The translations under genes were made by a program, and so were the position numbers. 64,000 nt of DNA from Acidobacteria bacterium RIFCSPLOWO2_12_FULL_68_19 (GTDB taxonomy: Bacteria; Acidobacteriota; Vicinamibacteria; Vicinamibacterales; UBA2999), in the NCBI GenBank assembly GCA_001767525.1, contig MELF01000013.1:18278-82277 (forward strand). Direction: 5' to 3'. Under the pieces are notes generated by a model that saw only the letters and a list, made by a program, of their open reading frames with translations, ran no database searches and was not told the DNA's origin. The first letter of the stretch is position 1, and every line of letters starts with the position of its first letter. Shown here piece by piece: positions 16,943 through 26,512 of this stretch.

Positions 16943-17172
16943 GGTGCGAGGGTGCGAGGGTGCGAGGGTGCGACGGTGCGTCCGACGGTGCGACAGTGCG
17001 GGGATGGGTCCGACGGTGCGACGGTGTGACGGTCGGACGGTGGGTGCGACGTGCACCCTCGCATTAGGCACCGCCGCACCCTCGCACCTCGCACCCTCGC
17101 ACCTCGCACCCTCGCACCTCGCACCCTCGCACCTCGCACCCTCGCACCTCGCACCGTCGCACCCAACTTGTC
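16943..17172. repeat. Inverted family A block with a 15-nt tandem
   Basis: The left arm holds GGTGCGAG octamers. The right arm holds about five exact copies of a 15-nt unit, CTCGCACCTCGCACC. Together they form a long hairpin filling the whole gap between arsC and the PhoX-type gene. The exactness of the 15-nt copies suggests recent expansion or homogenisation. Confidence 0.85.
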
Positions 17173-17176
17173 TCGT

Positions 17177-18874
17177 CTACCCTCGCCTGATGGCGACGAC
17201 CGAGGGGAGCGGCGGGTCGCCGGAGCGTCCGCCGGGCCAGTTGCTGCCGCGCGGCGCGGCGACGCCGGCGGTCCGGATGCCGTAGCCCTCGCCCGGGTGC
17301 TGCACGCTCAGGAACATCGTCTCGCGGTCGTTCGGCCATGACGGCCCGGCCAGCTCCGCCTCGCACGGCGCCGACGCGAACTGGAGCGCCACGCCGGCGC
17401 CGGGCCCGGAGGTCGGCACGAAGAACATCCCGTTGTTGCCGAACATGGTGAAGCGTTCGTCCGCGTTGAGGCGGACCGTGGTGATGTCGGTCACGACCCA
17501 CAGGTTGCCCGCCGGGTCGAAGGCGAGGTTGTCCGGCGCGGCGAACCCGCGGCCGCCGCGGGGCGTCTGGTTCGGCCCGCCGGCCTTCCAGCGCATCCAC
17601 GTGAAGCGCGTCCCGGAGGCGTCGCCCTCCTCGACGATCCGCCAGATCTCGCCGTAGAGATTCGGGAAGAGGTGGCCCTGGGCGGTCGCCTCCGCCGTGA
17701 ACGCGATGTAGACGCTGCGGTCGATCGGGTGGATCTCGATGTCCTCGGGACGCCCGGTGGGCGTGGCGCCGATGAGATTCGAGGCGGAGAAGGCGTCGGT
17801 CACGATGGCGCCGAGGTCCTTGTACACCTGGCCGAGCGTCGTCACGCCGCGCGGAATCGGCGGATGCAACGAGCCGGGCGACGGGGCGAGCGGCGCCTCC
17901 GGGGCGAGCGCGCGCCACTCTCCGGTGCCGTCGGCATGGAACACGGCGGCGGAGAGGCGGCCCCGGGCGAGGAGCGAGCCGCGGCTCGGAGCCGTGGGCG
18001 CGTAGCGCTCGTCGGAGACGAAGCGGTAGACGTGCCCGTTGGTCCGGTCGTCGCCCATGTAGGCGGCGACGGGCCGGCCCGCCTCCGCCCGGACTGCGAC
18101 GTTCTCGTGGCGGAAGCGTCCCAGCATCGTGTGCTTGACCGGCGTCCAGCCGGGATCGCGCGGATCGAGTTCGACGACCCAGCCGTAGTGCGCCCCGTCG
18201 CGCCCGAACCGGCCGCCCACCGTGCCGCGGCCGGCGGTGTCGACCGCTTCGGGCACGCAGCGCTGAACATTCTCCTCGCAGGTGAGCACCGTCTGCCACG
18301 GCGTATGGCAGCCGGAGCAGTTCTCCAGCGTGCCCGAGAGGCCGCGGGCGGTCTGGAGCGCCGGGCCCGAGGCGGTCATGGGCGAGAGCGCGTCGTAGCG
18401 GCGCGTGAGCGGCGAAGCGACGACCTCCCAGCGCCCGGCGCCGCTCCGCCTGAGGTGCAGCACCGAGACGCCGACCTCGCGCATCTCGTCCTCGACGCGC
18501 GGAGGGTATCCCCTGACGAGCGGGAACGTCTGGGTGTAGACGCCAATCTCGCCGGGCTCGGGCAGGCTCACGTATTCGTGGTTGACGACCAGCACGCCGT
18601 CGCGCGGGTCGTCGAGCGGAAGAAAGGCGGTGAAGTCGGCGTTGTAGCCGAAGCGGCTGTTCGTGCCCGGAAGCCTGTCGCCCCAGCGCGCGATGATGTC
18701 GTAGCGGAAGCCGGACGGGAGCACCAGGTCGTCCTGGGTGGTCGATCGGATCGGCTGGAACGGGGCGGACCGTCCGGCCTGCGCGGCGGCGGCGAGCGGT
18801 CCGAGGCCGCCCGCGCACGCCCCGGTCAACCCCGCGCCGAGAAAGGTGAGGAACTGCCGCCGGCCGCGCGCCAC
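17177..18874 (-). CDS. PhoX-type alkaline phosphatase / DUF839 protein
   Basis: A 565-residue secreted protein. A twin-arginine signal (GRRQFLTFLGAGLTGACAG) opens it. The body matches the PhoX/DUF839 beta-propeller family: NHEYVSLPEPG near residue 98, TLENCSGCHTPWQT and LTCEEN around 183-205, PDNLAFDPAGNLWV late. PhoX enzymes are Ca2+/Fe-dependent phosphomonoesterases exported folded by Tat, and its position 73 nt after phoU fits a phosphate-starvation role. Oddly, residues 186-190 read CSGCH, a haem-c-like motif, where the family more often has C-x-G-G. The 3' end is next to repeats. Confidence 0.8.
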   Translation of the reverse strand: MARGRRQFLTFLGAGLTGACAGGLGPLAAAAQAGRSAPFQPIRSTTQDDLVLPSGFRYDIIARWGDRLPGTNSRFGYNADFTAFLPLDDPRDGVLVVNHEYVSLPEPGEIGVYTQTFPLVRGYPPRVEDEMREVGVSVLHLRRSGAGRWEVVASPLTRRYDALSPMTASGPALQTARGLSGTLENCSGCHTPWQTVLTCEENVQRCVPEAVDTAGRGTVGGRFGRDGAHYGWVVELDPRDPGWTPVKHTMLGRFRHENVAVRAEAGRPVAAYMGDDRTNGHVYRFVSDERYAPTAPSRGSLLARGRLSAAVFHADGTGEWRALAPEAPLAPSPGSLHPPIPRGVTTLGQVYKDLGAIVTDAFSASNLIGATPTGRPEDIEIHPIDRSVYIAFTAEATAQGHLFPNLYGEIWRIVEEGDASGTRFTWMRWKAGGPNQTPRGGRGFAAPDNLAFDPAGNLWVVTDITTVRLNADERFTMFGNNGMFFVPTSGPGAGVALQFASAPCEAELAGPSWPNDRETMFLSVQHPGEGYGIRTAGVAAPRGSNWPGGRSGDPPLPSVVAIRRG

Positions 18875-18947
18875 GATGGTCCGATCATGAATCGAACGGC
18901 GACCCGCCGCAATCCGATTTCGCCCCGCGCCCAGGCGCCGGCGGCCG

Positions 18948-19622
18948 TCAGCTCCCTCCGGCCGTATGGTGCCGCACGTCCTGGGCCGACACCATGAAGA
19001 TCACGTCTTCGGCGATGTTGGTCGCGTGGTCGCCGATCCGCTCCAGGTGGCGCGAGACGAGCACCAGGTCGAGCGCCGGCTCGACCGTCGAGGGGTCCTG
19101 CAGCATGTAGGTCAGCAGCTCGCGGAAGACCTGGGTCTTGAGGCCGTCGAGCGTGTCGTCTTCGTCGAGCACCTGCTGCGCCAGGCGCGTGTCCCGGCGT
19201 ACGAAGGCGTCGAGGGCGTCGCGCAGCATCGCCTGGGCGACCTGTCCCATGTGCGGGATGTCGATCAGCTTCTTGACGGGCGGGTGCGACGCGTAGCGCT
19301 CGGCCGCCTCGGCGATGTTCACCGCCAGGTCGCCGACGCGCTCCAGGTCGGTGTTGATCTTCACCGCCGCGACGATGGCGCGGAGGTCGGTGGCCATCGG
19401 CTGGTGCAGCGCGAGCAGGCGGACCGACCGCTCGTCGATCTCGATGTGGAGGCGGTTGAGCGGCTCGTCGCCGCGCATCACCTTCGCGATGAGCGCCGGA
19501 TCGCGCGAGACGAGCCCCTGCACGGCGTCGCGCACGCGCGCCTCGGCGAGGCCGCCCATCTCGAGCAGCCGCGCCAGCACCAGCTCGAGCTCCTCCTGGA
19601 AGTGCCGTACTGTCTTGTCCAT
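18948..19622 (-). CDS. phoU: Phosphate transport regulator PhoU
   Basis: A 224-residue all-helical protein with two PhoU repeats. The signature E/DxxxD segments are INTDLERVGDLAVNIAEAA (first repeat) and SRHLERIGDHATNIAEDV (second repeat). PhoU links the Pst transporter to the PhoR kinase and restrains Pi uptake. The ATG shares a base with the pstB stop (TGATG), so it is the last gene of the pstSCAB-phoU operon. Confidence 0.95.
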   Translation of the reverse strand: MDKTVRHFQEELELVLARLLEMGGLAEARVRDAVQGLVSRDPALIAKVMRGDEPLNRLHIEIDERSVRLLALHQPMATDLRAIVAAVKINTDLERVGDLAVNIAEAAERYASHPPVKKLIDIPHMGQVAQAMLRDALDAFVRRDTRLAQQVLDEDDTLDGLKTQVFRELLTYMLQDPSTVEPALDLVLVSRHLERIGDHATNIAEDVIFMVSAQDVRHHTAGGS

Positions 19623-20380
19623 CAGCCGAACCTGCCCGTCACGTAATCTTCCGTCAGCTTCTCGGCCGGGTTCGTGAATATCTTGTCCGTCCGGCCGTAC
19701 TCGGCCAGCCGTCCGAGCCAGAAGAACGCCGTGTAGTCGGAGACGCGCGCCGCCTGCTGCATGTTGTGCGTCACGATGACGATCGTGTAGCTCTTCTTCA
19801 GCTCGTAGACGAGCTCCTCGATGCGCTGGGTGGCGATCGGGTCGAGCGCCGAGGCCGGCTCGTCCATCAGCAGGATCTCGGGCCGGACCGCCAGCGCCCG
19901 GGCGATGCAGAGCCGCTGCTGCTGGCCGCCGGAGAGCGCCAGCGCCGACTCGTGCAGCCGGTCCTTCACCTCGTCCCAGAGCGCCGCCTGCCGCAGGCTG
20001 GCTTCGACGCGCCCGGCCAGCTCGGGCCGGCTGCCGGCCATGTCGTTGACGCGCAGCCCGTAGGCCACGTTGTCGAAGATCGACTTGGGAAACGGGTTCG
20101 ACTTCTGGAACACCATCCCCACGCGGCGCCGCAGCGCCACCACGTCCACGCCGGGGCCGTAGATGTCGGCCTCGTCGATGAGGACCCGCCCCTCGACGCG
20201 CGTCCCCGCAATGATGTCGTTCATCCGGTTGAGCGTCCGGAGGAACGTACTCTTGCCGCAGCCCGACGGCCCGATGAACGCGGTCACGAGGTTCGGCGGG
20301 ATCTCCACGGAGATGTCGTCGAGGGCGCGGACCGCGCCGTAGTAGAAGCTGAGCCCGTGCGCGCGGATCTTCGGGATCAT
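19622..20380 (-). CDS. pstB: Phosphate ABC transporter ATP-binding protein
   Basis: A 252-residue ATPase with Walker [10 protein letters not shown], signature [15 protein letters not shown] and Walker [14 protein letters not shown], the last being specific to Pst[19 protein letters not shown] is another PstB hallmark. It powers high-affinity phosphate import by PstAC. Start at 20380 overlaps the pstA stop by 4 nt (ATGA). Confidence 0.97.
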   Translation of the reverse strand: MIPKIRAHGLSFYYGAVRALDDISVEIPPNLVTAFIGPSGCGKSTFLRTLNRMNDIIAGTRVEGRVLIDEADIYGPGVDVVALRRRVGMVFQKSNPFPKSIFDNVAYGLRVNDMAGSRPELAGRVEASLRQAALWDEVKDRLHESALALSGGQQQRLCIARALAVRPEILLMDEPASALDPIATQRIEELVYELKKSYTIVIVTHNMQQAARVSDYTAFFWLGRLAEYGRTDKIFTNPAEKLTEDYVTGRFG

Positions 20381-21219
20381 CGCAGCGTCTGCTGGGAGCG
20401 GTCGCGCAGCCAGATGGCGGCTGCGTTCAGCGTGAGCAGCAGGGCGAGGAGGACGAGAATCGCCGCGGCGGCGTTCACCTGGAACTCGGGCTGCGGGCGC
20501 GATACCCAGTTGAAGATCTGGATCGGCAGCACCGTGAACGGCGAGGAGAGCCCGTCGGGGGCGAAGGCGACGAAGGTCAGCGCGCCGACCGTGATGAGCG
20601 GCGCCGTCTCGCCGATGGCGCGCGACAGCGCCAGGATCGCGCCGGTGAGGATGCCGGGCGTCGCGACCGGCAGCACCTGGTGCCACACCGTCTGCCACTT
20701 CGTCGCGCCGAGGGCGTAGGAGCCCTCGCGGATCGACGGCGGCACGGCGCGCAGCGCCTCGCGCGTCGACAGGATGATGACGGGCAGGACGAGCAGCGCG
20801 AGCGTGGAGGCGCCGGCCAGCACGCTGCGGCCCATGGCGAGGGCGCGCACGAAGAGGCCGAGGCCGAGCAGCCCGTAGATGATCGACGGCACGGCCGCGA
20901 GGTTCGCGATGTTGATCTCGATGAGGCGGGCCGTGACGCTCCGCGTGCCGTACTCCTCGAGGTAGATGGCCGCGCCGACGCCGATCGGCACCGCGAGCGC
21001 CGCCGTCACCACGATGACGACGACGCTGCCCGTCAGCGCGTGCCAGATGCCGGCGTTCTCCGGGCGGCGTGACGGGAAGCCGGTCAGGAAGTCCCACGAG
21101 AGGCGCCCGGCGCCGTCGCGCCAGAGGTCGACCATGAGCGCGCCGAGCGCCGCCAATGCCAGGCAGAGCACGAGGAGCGCCAGCGCCTGGAACGCCCGAT
21201 CGAGCGACCGGCCCCTCAT
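20377..21219 (-). CDS. pstA: Phosphate ABC transporter permease PstA
   Basis: A 280-residue inner-membrane permease with six predicted helices. The EAA-type loop reads [28 protein letters not shown], followed by [15 protein letters not shown], as in PstA. Start at 21219 overlaps the pstC stop by 4 nt. Confidence 0.95.
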   Translation of the reverse strand: MRGRSLDRAFQALALLVLCLALAALGALMVDLWRDGAGRLSWDFLTGFPSRRPENAGIWHALTGSVVVIVVTAALAVPIGVGAAIYLEEYGTRSVTARLIEINIANLAAVPSIIYGLLGLGLFVRALAMGRSVLAGASTLALLVLPVIILSTREALRAVPPSIREGSYALGATKWQTVWHQVLPVATPGILTGAILALSRAIGETAPLITVGALTFVAFAPDGLSSPFTVLPIQIFNWVSRPQPEFQVNAAAAILVLLALLLTLNAAAIWLRDRSQQTLR

Positions 21220-22115
21220 CGGTACTCCTCGCGAAACCGCTGGCGCAGCCAGGCGCTGACCAGATTCAGCAGGAACGTGCCGAGGAAGAGCAGCATGCCG
21301 ACGGCGAAGATGGTTCGGTACTCGAGCGTCCCCTGGGGCGTGTCGCCGAGGCTCACTTGCACGATGTAGGCGGTCATCGTCTCGAGCGGGACGAGCGGGT
21401 TCGCGGTGAGGCGAGGCTGCTGCCCGGCGGCGATGGCGACGATCATCGTTTCGCCGACCGCTCGCGACGCCGCGAGAATGCAGGCGGCGGTGATCCCGGA
21501 GAAGGCCGCCGGGACCACGACGCGCAGGCTGGTCTGCAGCCGGGTGGCGCCGAGCGCGTACGATCCCTCCCGCAGCCCGCCCGGCACCGCCCGCATCGCG
21601 TCCTCCGAGAGCGAGGAGACGAGCGGGAGGATCATGATCCCCATGACGATGCCGGGGCCAAGTGCGTTGAAGCCGGCCAGGCCGGGGATGACCCGCTGCA
21701 GGAGCGGGGTGACCAGCAGCAGGGCGAAGTAGCCGTAGACGACCGTCGGCACGCCGGCGAGGATCTCCAGCACCGGCTTGAGGGTGCGCCGGAGCCCGGG
21801 CGGAGCGTACTCGCTCAGATAGATCGCGGTCAGCAGGCCCGCCGGCAGCGCCACCAGCATCGCGATGGCCGAGACGAGCACCGTGCCGGCGACGAGCGGC
21901 AGCACGCCGAACCGAGGGACCGCGAAGAGCGGCGTCCACTCGGTGCCGAAGAGGAACTCGGCGATCGGCACCTCGCGCAGAAACGCCGTCGTCTCGACGG
22001 CCAGCACCAGGATGATCCCGGCGGTGGTCGCGATGGAGACGAGCGCGCAGGCGAAGAGCGCCCGCTCGATTAGAGGCTCGAACCCCCTCGACCGCGCTCG
22101 GGGCGGGCGTCTCAT
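21216..22115 (-). CDS. pstC: Phosphate ABC transporter permease PstC
   Basis: A 299-residue inner-membrane permease. PstC motifs include the [21 protein letters not shown] stretch near the N-terminus, [20 protein letters not shown] in the EAA loop and [15 protein letters not shown]. It forms the phosphate channel with PstA. Its ATG overlaps the pstS stop by 4 nt, unusually tight coupling since many bacteria leave a gap after pstS. Confidence 0.95.
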   Translation of the reverse strand: MRRPPRARSRGFEPLIERALFACALVSIATTAGIILVLAVETTAFLREVPIAEFLFGTEWTPLFAVPRFGVLPLVAGTVLVSAIAMLVALPAGLLTAIYLSEYAPPGLRRTLKPVLEILAGVPTVVYGYFALLLVTPLLQRVIPGLAGFNALGPGIVMGIMILPLVSSLSEDAMRAVPGGLREGSYALGATRLQTSLRVVVPAAFSGITAACILAASRAVGETMIVAIAAGQQPRLTANPLVPLETMTAYIVQVSLGDTPQGTLEYRTIFAVGMLLFLGTFLLNLVSAWLRQRFREEYR

Positions 22116-23137
22116 TTCTCCCGGGCGAGCAGTCGTTCGAGCGTCAGGCCGACCTGCGATCCTCCTTCACCGAAGGCGGTGCCGACCCTCCGGTCGGCAA
22201 AGTGCTTGCGCGCGAGATCGTAGATTGTCGGCGTCAGCTCGATGTAGCCCACTTCACGGACCAGGTCCGGGCGGCTGAAGAACATCTCCACCAATTGCTG
22301 CACGGCGGGTCGGTCCGCGGCCGTGCGCGTCACATAGATGAAGAGCGGCCGCGAGAGCGGCTGATAGGTTCCGGTGCGCACCGTCTCGGCCGACGGCACG
22401 ATCGGTCCGGCGCCGTTGTCGGCCTTCCCGTCGTCAACCGGCACGAGCGTCAGGCGCGAGCGGTTCTGCTCCACGTAGGCGAGCGGGAGGAAGCCGAGCG
22501 CCAGCTCGTCGCCCGCCACGCCCTGCACGATGACGTTGTCGTCCTCGCTCGAGGTGAAGTCGCCTCGGCTCGCGCCTTCCTTGCCGACGATGGCTTCGGT
22601 GAAGTAGTCGTAGGTGCCAGAGTCGACCCCCGCGCCGAACAGACGGATGTCGCGGTTCGGCCACGCGGTGCGCACCTGGTTCCAGCGGGTGATCCGCCCC
22701 TGCGCCTCGGGCGCCCACAGCGTGCGCAGGTCGTCGGTCGTGATGTGCGTGGTCCAGGTGTTGTTCGGATTGACGACGATGGCGAGGCCGTCGTAGGCGA
22801 TCGGCAGCTCGATGTACTCGATCCCCGCCTTCTTGCACGCCTCGATTTCGGCCGGGCGGATCGGGCGCGACGCGTTGCTGATGTCGGTCTCGCCGCGGCA
22901 GAACTTCTGGAAGCCGCCGCCGGTGCCCGAGATGCCGACCGTCGGCGGGCGGATTCCGGGATGGGCCTTGCCGAATTCCTCGGCGACGGCTTCGCTGATC
23001 GGAAAGACCGTGCTGGAGCCGTCGATGGTGACGAGGGCGCCCCCGGCGCCGGCCTCCTGGCTGGTGCCGCCGGCGCAGGCGGCCATCAGGGCAGCCAGCG
23101 CCGCCGCGGAGAAGGGCAGAAGAGGACCGTGATGCAT
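22112..23137 (-). CDS. pstS: Phosphate-binding lipoprotein PstS
   Basis: A 341-residue periplasmic binding protein with a lipoprotein signal (ALAALMAAC, lipid Cys21). Phosphate-binding signatures are [14 protein letters not shown] near residue 37, [25 protein letters not shown] around 67-92 and [15 protein letters not shown]. It hands Pi to PstCA. A direct repeat resembling a Pho box lies about 44 nt upstream. Confidence 0.95.
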   Translation of the reverse strand: MHHGPLLPFSAAALAALMAACAGGTSQEAGAGGALVTIDGSSTVFPISEAVAEEFGKAHPGIRPPTVGISGTGGGFQKFCRGETDISNASRPIRPAEIEACKKAGIEYIELPIAYDGLAIVVNPNNTWTTHITTDDLRTLWAPEAQGRITRWNQVRTAWPNRDIRLFGAGVDSGTYDYFTEAIVGKEGASRGDFTSSEDDNVIVQGVAGDELALGFLPLAYVEQNRSRLTLVPVDDGKADNGAGPIVPSAETVRTGTYQPLSRPLFIYVTRTAADRPAVQQLVEMFFSRPDLVREVGYIELTPTIYDLARKHFADRRVGTAFGEGGSQVGLTLERLLAREK

Positions 23138-23180
23138 GGCGTCACGATAGCGGGCAGACGTTGCGCCGCAGTTGCCGCCA

Positions 23181-23197
23181 TGTTAATTCCAGGTTAA
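23181..23197 (-). promoter_or_regulatory. Pho-box-like direct repeat upstream of pstS
   Basis: On the minus strand TTAACCTGGAATTAACA contains two TTAAC(C/A) hexamers with an 11-nt period. This is the arrangement of PhoB/PhoP-type sites (the Bacillus PhoP site is TT(A/T/C)ACA repeated with 5-nt gaps). It lies 44 nt before the pstS ATG and overlaps the stop codon of the DDAH gene. phoB and phoR are encoded 1.6-4.3 kb upstream. Binding is inferred. Confidence 0.5.
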
Positions 23198-24000
23198 CCG
23201 GCGCGCAGCTCGACGATGAGGCTGCAGCAGGTGACGCCGCCTTCGGCCTTGGCCAGTTCGTCCACCTCGACGGGCCTGACGCGCAGGCCGTGCCGTTCGA
23301 GCCGCCGGCGCGTCTTCGGAAACGCCGCGGGGTAGACGACCACCCCATCATCACGGAGAGCGGGTTCTTTCGGACCCGCCAGCCGCAGCGCGTTGGCGGC
23401 GTGCGGTTCCGCCGGATCGACATCGATCAGCGTGAGGCCGGCAAAGGCGTCGGCTCGGACCCAGTCGCGGTTGATGAGGAGCGTTTGCGGCGCGACGACG
23501 GTCGCCGCCGACTTCAGGTGCAGGCATCCGTCGATCGGCACGGCGCACGCGGTGTAGCCGAGCGGCTCGATCAGCCGGCGCATCTGGTCGCTCCCCTCCA
23601 CGTTGGTGCGGGCGGAGACGCCGATGAAGACGCGCCGATCGACGACGAGGACGTCGCCGCCGTCGAGCGTGCCGGGCGCCACGATGTGGTGCTGCGGTAC
23701 GCCGAGCCGGGCCAGTGCGCCGGCAACGGCCGGCGTCTCCAGGCGCCGCGCTTCCGCGCCTGGGCGGGTGATGACGGCGCCCTCGGGGAAGACCACGGCC
23801 GTGTCCTCGACGAAGACCGAGTCGGGCATCTCGGGCGCGCTGTCGAGCCGGCGCACCGTGCAGCCGAGCTCCACGAGCGCCCATTCGTAGGCGTCGTGCT
23901 GCCGCCGCGCCCGCTCGAGATCGATCGGCACGCGCGGCAGATAGGTGAGCTGGCAGCGATCGAAGGCGGGACTGACCGCGCGGGTGAGGGCGAACAACAC
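23194..24000 (-). CDS. Dimethylarginine dimethylaminohydrolase / arginine-deiminase-fold protein
   Basis: A 268-residue member of the guanidino-group-modifying superfamily. The substrate acid pair lies in FVEDTAVV (Glu65-Asp66), LDGGDVLV is near 112-119, the catalytic His is in CLHLKSAAT (His161) and the nucleophile Cys is near the C-terminus (VTCCSLIVE, Cys258/259). DDAHs release citrulline from methylated arginines. Related members act on arginine or peptidylarginine. It lies between phoR and pstS on the same strand without any obvious phosphate role. Its start is next to a TIR-bounded repeat element, so it may have lost its own promoter. Confidence 0.85.
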   Translation of the reverse strand: MLFALTRAVSPAFDRCQLTYLPRVPIDLERARRQHDAYEWALVELGCTVRRLDSAPEMPDSVFVEDTAVVFPEGAVITRPGAEARRLETPAVAGALARLGVPQHHIVAPGTLDGGDVLVVDRRVFIGVSARTNVEGSDQMRRLIEPLGYTACAVPIDGCLHLKSAATVVAPQTLLINRDWVRADAFAGLTLIDVDPAEPHAANALRLAGPKEPALRDDGVVVYPAAFPKTRRRLERHGLRVRPVEVDELAKAEGGVTCCSLIVELRAG

Positions 24001-24010
24001 CGGGACCTCC

Positions 24011-24742
24011 GTTCACGCTTCTATGTTCTCGCTTCTCGGTTCGTGTTCAGGTTCGGTTCTGGGTTCTGGGTTCGGGGTTCGGGGTTCGGGGTTCAGGGTT
24101 CGCGGTTCAGGGTTCGCGGTTCAGGGTTCGGCGCTCGGGCCTGGACGCGATTCGACGCTCTCTCGCACGACGTGCGTTGCGCAACGCCTCCGGTGATTGC
24201 AGATACTCCATCAGTCCCGTGACTTCCTGAAGAGCCGTTTCGGCCAGCCGATCGTGTTCGGCGCGCACGTCCTCGGTGATATGGCCCTTGTCCACGGCGT
24301 CTCTCAGATGGTTCTGCGATTCCATCAGCGACGCCCGAGCCAGCACGAGGAACCGGGCGAAGTCGGCCGGATTGAAGCGTCCGAAACCCTCGGCGACATG
24401 CGACGGAGGCCCGGCGGCCGACTTCTCCATCTGCCGACGCCGTTCCCAGTCGGTCGACAGGGACCCGGTCGCGCACAGCCGATACACCGCGTTCTTGTAC
24501 GCACGACACGCCTGCCAGGCGCGCAGATCCGTGAACCGCTGGACGCCCACGGCCGCCAGCCAAGCATGCCGTATGCCACCAGGAAGGTTGCGAAGATCCT
24601 GCACCGGAAGCGGGAGTACGCAATATTTGCTGCCGCCAGCCAGTATCGGGGAGGCTATTTCGAGCACTCGGAACCCCGAACCCCGAACACGAACCCCGAA
24701 CCCCGAACACGAACCGAGAAGCGAGAACATAGAAGTGTGAAC
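24011..24742. mobile_element. Family B element carrying an S23-like gene (732 bp)
   Basis: The ends are GTTCACGCTTCT (24011-24022) and AGAAGTGTGAAC (24731-24742), inverted with 11 of 12 matches. Heptamers GGGTTCGG fill the left arm to about 24140, and CCCCGAACACGAACC heptamers fill the right arm from about 24665. Between the arms is a complete S23/four-helix-bundle gene. Every other family B element in the window has the same ends but no gene, so this one may be the coding-capable form. It separates phoR from DDAH-pst. Confidence 0.6.
24107..24550 (-). CDS. S23/Avd-like four-helix-bundle protein, inside a repeat element
   Basis: About 147 residues beginning VGVQRFTDLRAWQACRAYKN (GTG start at 24550 by alignment to the family's first helix), with SHVAEGFGRFNPADFARFL in the centre and ARASLMESQNHLRDAVD after it. 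It shares these positions with the copy at 711-1085 but is clearly divergent. The last 8 codons (RRTLNREP) are read from heptamer repeat, so the native stop seems replaced by repeat sequence. Possible roles are an accessory of a mobile element or an RNA- or protein-binding bundle. The function is unproven. Confidence 0.7.
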   Translation of the reverse strand: MGVQRFTDLRAWQACRAYKNAVYRLCATGSLSTDWERRRQMEKSAAGPPSHVAEGFGRFNPADFARFLVLARASLMESQNHLRDAVDKGHITEDVRAEHDRLAETALQEVTGLMEYLQSPEALRNARRARERRIASRPERRTLNREP

Positions 24743-24749
24743 GACGTGA

Positions 24750-26492
24750 TCACGCCGGCAACGTCACCGTGAACCGCGCGCCCCCCTCCGGCCGGTTCTC
24801 CGCGCGGACGCTCCCGCCGTGCAGCTCGACGAGCTGCCGCACGATCGCCAGCCCCAGGCCGGTGCCGCCCGGGTGCGAGCGCGACCTGTCCACGCGGTAG
24901 AAGCGCTCGAACACCCGCGTCAGGTCCGCCGGCGGGATCCCGGGGCCCGAATCCGACACGACGAGGTCGACGGCGCCGTCGCGCCGCACGGCTTCGAGCC
25001 GGAGGGCGGCGCCCTCCGGCGAGTAGTTGACGGCGTTCTCGACGAGGTTGCCGACGACATCCCGCAGCTTGGCGGAGTCGGCACGGACCACGCGCGCGTC
25101 GGCGGCAATCGAGAGCGCGACCTGTTGCCGCTTGGCGTCAATCGCTCCGGCGAGGTCGGCTTGCACCGCGGTGAAGATCTGCTCGACGTCGCACGTCGTC
25201 ACGTCGAGGCGCTCCTGTCGGGCGTCGAGGCGCGCCAGGCGCAGCAGGTCGGCGACGAGCCGCTCCATGCGCGCGGTGTGGCGGGCGATCACGTCGACGA
25301 AGCGCCGCGCCAGGGCCGGGTCGGGCGGCTCCTCAGAGAGCGCTTCGACGTAGCCGCGGATCGCCGTCAGCGGCGTCCGCAGCTCGTGCGACACGTTGGC
25401 GACGAAGTCGCGGCGGATCTGGTCCGCCCGGCGCAGGTCGGTGATGTCGTGCAGGACGAGCACCGCGCCGCCGTTGGGGCCGGCGACCGGCGCCGCCCGC
25501 GCCACGAACGTCCGGGTGCCCGAGGCGCCGAGCGGCAGCTCCCGCGGCTCCGCCTGCCCGCCGCCGAGGGCCGCCGTCAGTTGCGCCGAGATGTCGGGAT
25601 GCCGGACGACCTCCAGATAGCGCCGCCCGACGGCGGCGTGGTCCACCTGCAGCATCGTCTGGGCGGCGCGGTTCACCAGCTGCACGCGTCCCTGGCGGTC
25701 GAGCACGAGCACGCCTTCGACCATCCCCGAGAGGATCGCTTCCATGCGGGCGCGGTCGCGGGAGATCTCCTCGAGCCGGCGCCCGAGCTCCTGGACCGAG
25801 GCGTCGAGCACGCGCGCCACGGTGCCGAGCTCGTCGTCTCCGTAGTCGTAGCTCGGCCGCGCGAGGTCGCCGGCGCTGTACTGGCGGGCGACGCCGGCAA
25901 TCGCCTGCAGCCGGCGGCTGAGCAGCCAGGACGAGAGCCAGGCCAGCGCCACCGCGACGGGCGCCGCCAGCGCGAACGCGAGGAGCGCATTGATCCCCAC
26001 GCGCCGCACCTGCTCGGCCACCGTGGTGAGCGGCAGCGCGACGCGCACGTAGGCGACCTGGGGATGCGTGGTCCGCACCGCCGCGTACAGCAGGTCCGCC
26101 TCGACCGTCGTGCTGTAGCGCGCGACGACCGCCGCCTCGCGCGTGCCGGCCTGCTGCACCTCGGGACGATCGCTGTGGTTCTCGAGTGCCGCGAGCGCCC
26201 CGTCGTCGGCCGTGGAGTCGCCGACCACGCGGCCGTCGGAGGCGATGAGCGTGAGGCGGGCGTCGAGCAGCTCGGCGAGCCGGTCGGCTTCGGCATCGAG
26301 GCCGGCGCCCGCGGCCGTGCCCTGGGACAGCAGCTCGGCGATGAGCCGCGTCTGGTCGCGCAGCCGCTGCTCGATGACGGCGCGCTCCTCGCGCCGCAGC
26401 TCCCAGGCGATGATGAGGGTGGCGAGCGCCAGCGCCGCGGCGGCGACCGTCAGCGACGCGGCGAAGATCCGGGTGCGGAAGCTCAGGGGCAC
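24750..26492 (-). CDS. phoR: Phosphate-regulon sensor histidine kinase PhoR
   Basis: A 580-residue membrane kinase. TM1 is at about 8-30, a periplasmic sensor domain at about 31-165, TM2 at about 167-190, HAMP to about 245, a PAS domain at about 246-350, then the H-box [10 protein letters not shown] (His369), N-box [13 protein letters not shown], and [22 protein letters not shown] with [10 protein letters not shown]. It phosphorylates PhoB when phosphate is low. The presence of a full extracytoplasmic domain is PhoR/WalK-like. The start is GTG. It is separated from phoB by a 226-bp TIR-bounded hairpin element, so the pair may no longer be a simple operon. Confidence 0.88.
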   Translation of the reverse strand: MPLSFRTRIFAASLTVAAAALALATLIIAWELRREERAVIEQRLRDQTRLIAELLSQGTAAGAGLDAEADRLAELLDARLTLIASDGRVVGDSTADDGALAALENHSDRPEVQQAGTREAAVVARYSTTVEADLLYAAVRTTHPQVAYVRVALPLTTVAEQVRRVGINALLAFALAAPVAVALAWLSSWLLSRRLQAIAGVARQYSAGDLARPSYDYGDDELGTVARVLDASVQELGRRLEEISRDRARMEAILSGMVEGVLVLDRQGRVQLVNRAAQTMLQVDHAAVGRRYLEVVRHPDISAQLTAALGGGQAEPRELPLGASGTRTFVARAAPVAGPNGGAVLVLHDITDLRRADQIRRDFVANVSHELRTPLTAIRGYVEALSEEPPDPALARRFVDVIARHTARMERLVADLLRLARLDARQERLDVTTCDVEQIFTAVQADLAGAIDAKRQQVALSIAADARVVRADSAKLRDVVGNLVENAVNYSPEGAALRLEAVRRDGAVDLVVSDSGPGIPPADLTRVFERFYRVDRSRSHPGGTGLGLAIVRQLVELHGGSVRAENRPEGGARFTVTLPA

Positions 26493-26512
26493 GGTGATGT
26501 CCGAAGGTCGTC

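Noticed and set aside
24011-24742. Diversity-generating retroelement, because Avd proteins belong to the same fold
   Set aside because: No reverse transcriptase gene and no template/variable repeat pair with adenine-biased changes were found in the window.
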